Below, one piece after another: positions 6,313 through 6,931 of a DNA stretch of 6,931 bases. Origin of the DNA: Gemmatimonadota bacterium. Its GTDB lineage: Bacteria; Latescibacterota; UBA2968; UBA8231. Position 1 is the first letter of the stretch, and each line of letters opens with the position of its first letter. Where the stretch lies: assembly GCA_026706505.1 (NCBI GenBank), contig JAPOYQ010000897.1, positions 1-6,931 of the forward strand. Direction: 5' to 3'. A program made the translations under genes and the position numbers. The notes beneath the pieces are model-generated. The model did no database searches and was not told the DNA's origin. It was given only the letters and a program-made list of their open reading frames with translations.

Positions 6313-6931
6313 ATGAACATCATACTTCCTGACGTATTCAGAATCGATACGAAAATAAAAAAAACCAAAACCTCTATTAAGCAAATCGGAATGCGAGGAT
6401 TTCCGCAAGAAGGTTCACTACCAACATGTACGATTGAAAATCTCCGTGGCCACCTATTTCAACCAGTTGGTGAGAACAAAGAGGTTCTTGTCATACCTAC
6501 TAAAACCAAAAAATTACCTTCTAGTTATACCTATATAGTTCAGGCAACAGTTGACACGGAGACAGAAAATGAGTCAATAGATCTATCTAATGGAGCCTGG
6601 TTAAAGCACCCTTTACTCACTCGCCAACTGGAATCGAGAGATCTCGATGGAGAAATGCAAAAAATCCTCGACTCGTGGGAAAATGCGTTCTCGTATGTCC
6701 AAGAGAATATCAAACGCGGCATTGTTGGTCTCAGAAATCCTCAAATAGGTGCTATACATGCTGTTCATGCACATTGGTCAGTATCGAGTAAGACAGCAAC
6801 CATAGTGATGCCGACAGGAACTGGTAAAACAGAGACAATGTTAGGTATTCTTGTTTCCACTCGCTGTCCCAAATTACTCGTCGTTGTTCCGACGGACGCA
6901 TTACGCAATCAATTAGCCAGCAAATTTCTTA
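6313..6931 (+). CDS. SF2 DExx-box helicase, N-terminal part (3' end beyond the right edge)
   Basis: 206 residues are visible from ATG 6313. An in-frame TGA at 6304-6306 limits the start; the ribosome site is weak (GAG at 6305-6307), and ATG 6391 is a later alternative. Residues 1-135 form an N-terminal region I do not recognise. Then LRNPQIGAIHAVHAHW (140-155) looks like the Q-motif entry of SF2 helicases, TATIVMPTGTGKTETM (161-176) is Walker A (motif I), and LLVVVPTDALRNQLASKF (188-205) is motif Ia. The DExx box and the second RecA domain would lie outside the window. ATP-driven strand separation or translocation is the expected activity. MPTGTGKTE-type helicases of this kind occur in restriction-like and phage-defence modules, but no partner gene is visible, so the system is not identifiable. 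Base composition is clearly lower in GC than the creD and transporter genes, which suggests horizontal acquisition. Confidence 0.85.
   Translation, partial: MNIILPDVFRIDTKIKKTKTSIKQIGMRGFPQEGSLPTCTIENLRGHLFQPVGENKEVLVIPTKTKKLPSSYTYIVQATVDTETENESIDLSNGAWLKHPLLTRQLESRDLDGEMQKILDSWENAFSYVQENIKRGIVGLRNPQIGAIHAVHAHWSVSSKTATIVMPTGTGKTETMLGILVSTRCPKLLVVVPTDALRNQLASKFL

Noticed and set aside
6130..6408. Minus-strand 92-codon open frame across the relic and helicase start
   Set aside because: It lies antisense to both the creD relic and the first helicase codons, has no family motif, and spans the composition boundary; chance is the best explanation.
1..6931. CRISPR array, tRNA, rRNA or insertion sequence
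   Set aside because: I saw no regularly spaced repeats, no tRNA-like cloverleaf sequence, no rRNA signature and no transposase or terminal inverted repeats. This was a reading by eye, so a short ncRNA could be missed.

Overview
This window looks like a chromosomal segment from an uncultivated bacterium that I cannot place. The first ~6.18 kb is GC-rich (hand count of one 60-base block, 2521-2580: 67% GC) and holds envelope genes. From about 6183 the composition drops abruptly (6481-6540: 30% GC) and a different kind of gene begins. From memory, the M28-like/FtsX membrane proteins seen here are common in lineages such as Latescibacterota, Poribacteria and Armatimonadota; I offer that only as a hint.

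Left part, minus strand (4592 to the left edge): two consecutive open frames that look like two halves of one large membrane protein. The first half (2292-4592) has an N-terminal membrane anchor, a PA-like segment, an M28 aminopeptidase fold whose metal and catalytic residues are replaced, and a carboxypeptidase-regulatory-like beta domain. The second half (2283 to below 1) has three extra membrane helices, a complete FtsX/MacB-type ABC permease, a soluble C-terminal domain, and then, without any stop codon, the start of another polytopic membrane domain resembling DUF6785. The two halves are separated by a one-base frame change next to a GGGG run (2295-2298). An ABC ATPase partner is expected nearby but is not in the window.

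Middle, plus strand (4713-5954): a complete CreD-like inner-membrane protein, divergent from the transporter, with a strong Shine-Dalgarno sequence. About 120 bp of likely promoter space lies between the two divergent genes.

Right part: directly after creD lies a decayed second copy of the creD 3' end (6003-6182) with a frameshift, a 95-bp net loss and its own terminal stop. The AT-rich DNA starts at the end of this relic. It holds a hairpin (6187-6207) and the 5' end of an SF2 DExx-box helicase (6313 to the right edge) with a clear Walker A motif. The helicase resembles those of phage-defence or restriction systems, but its partners lie outside the window, so no system can be named.
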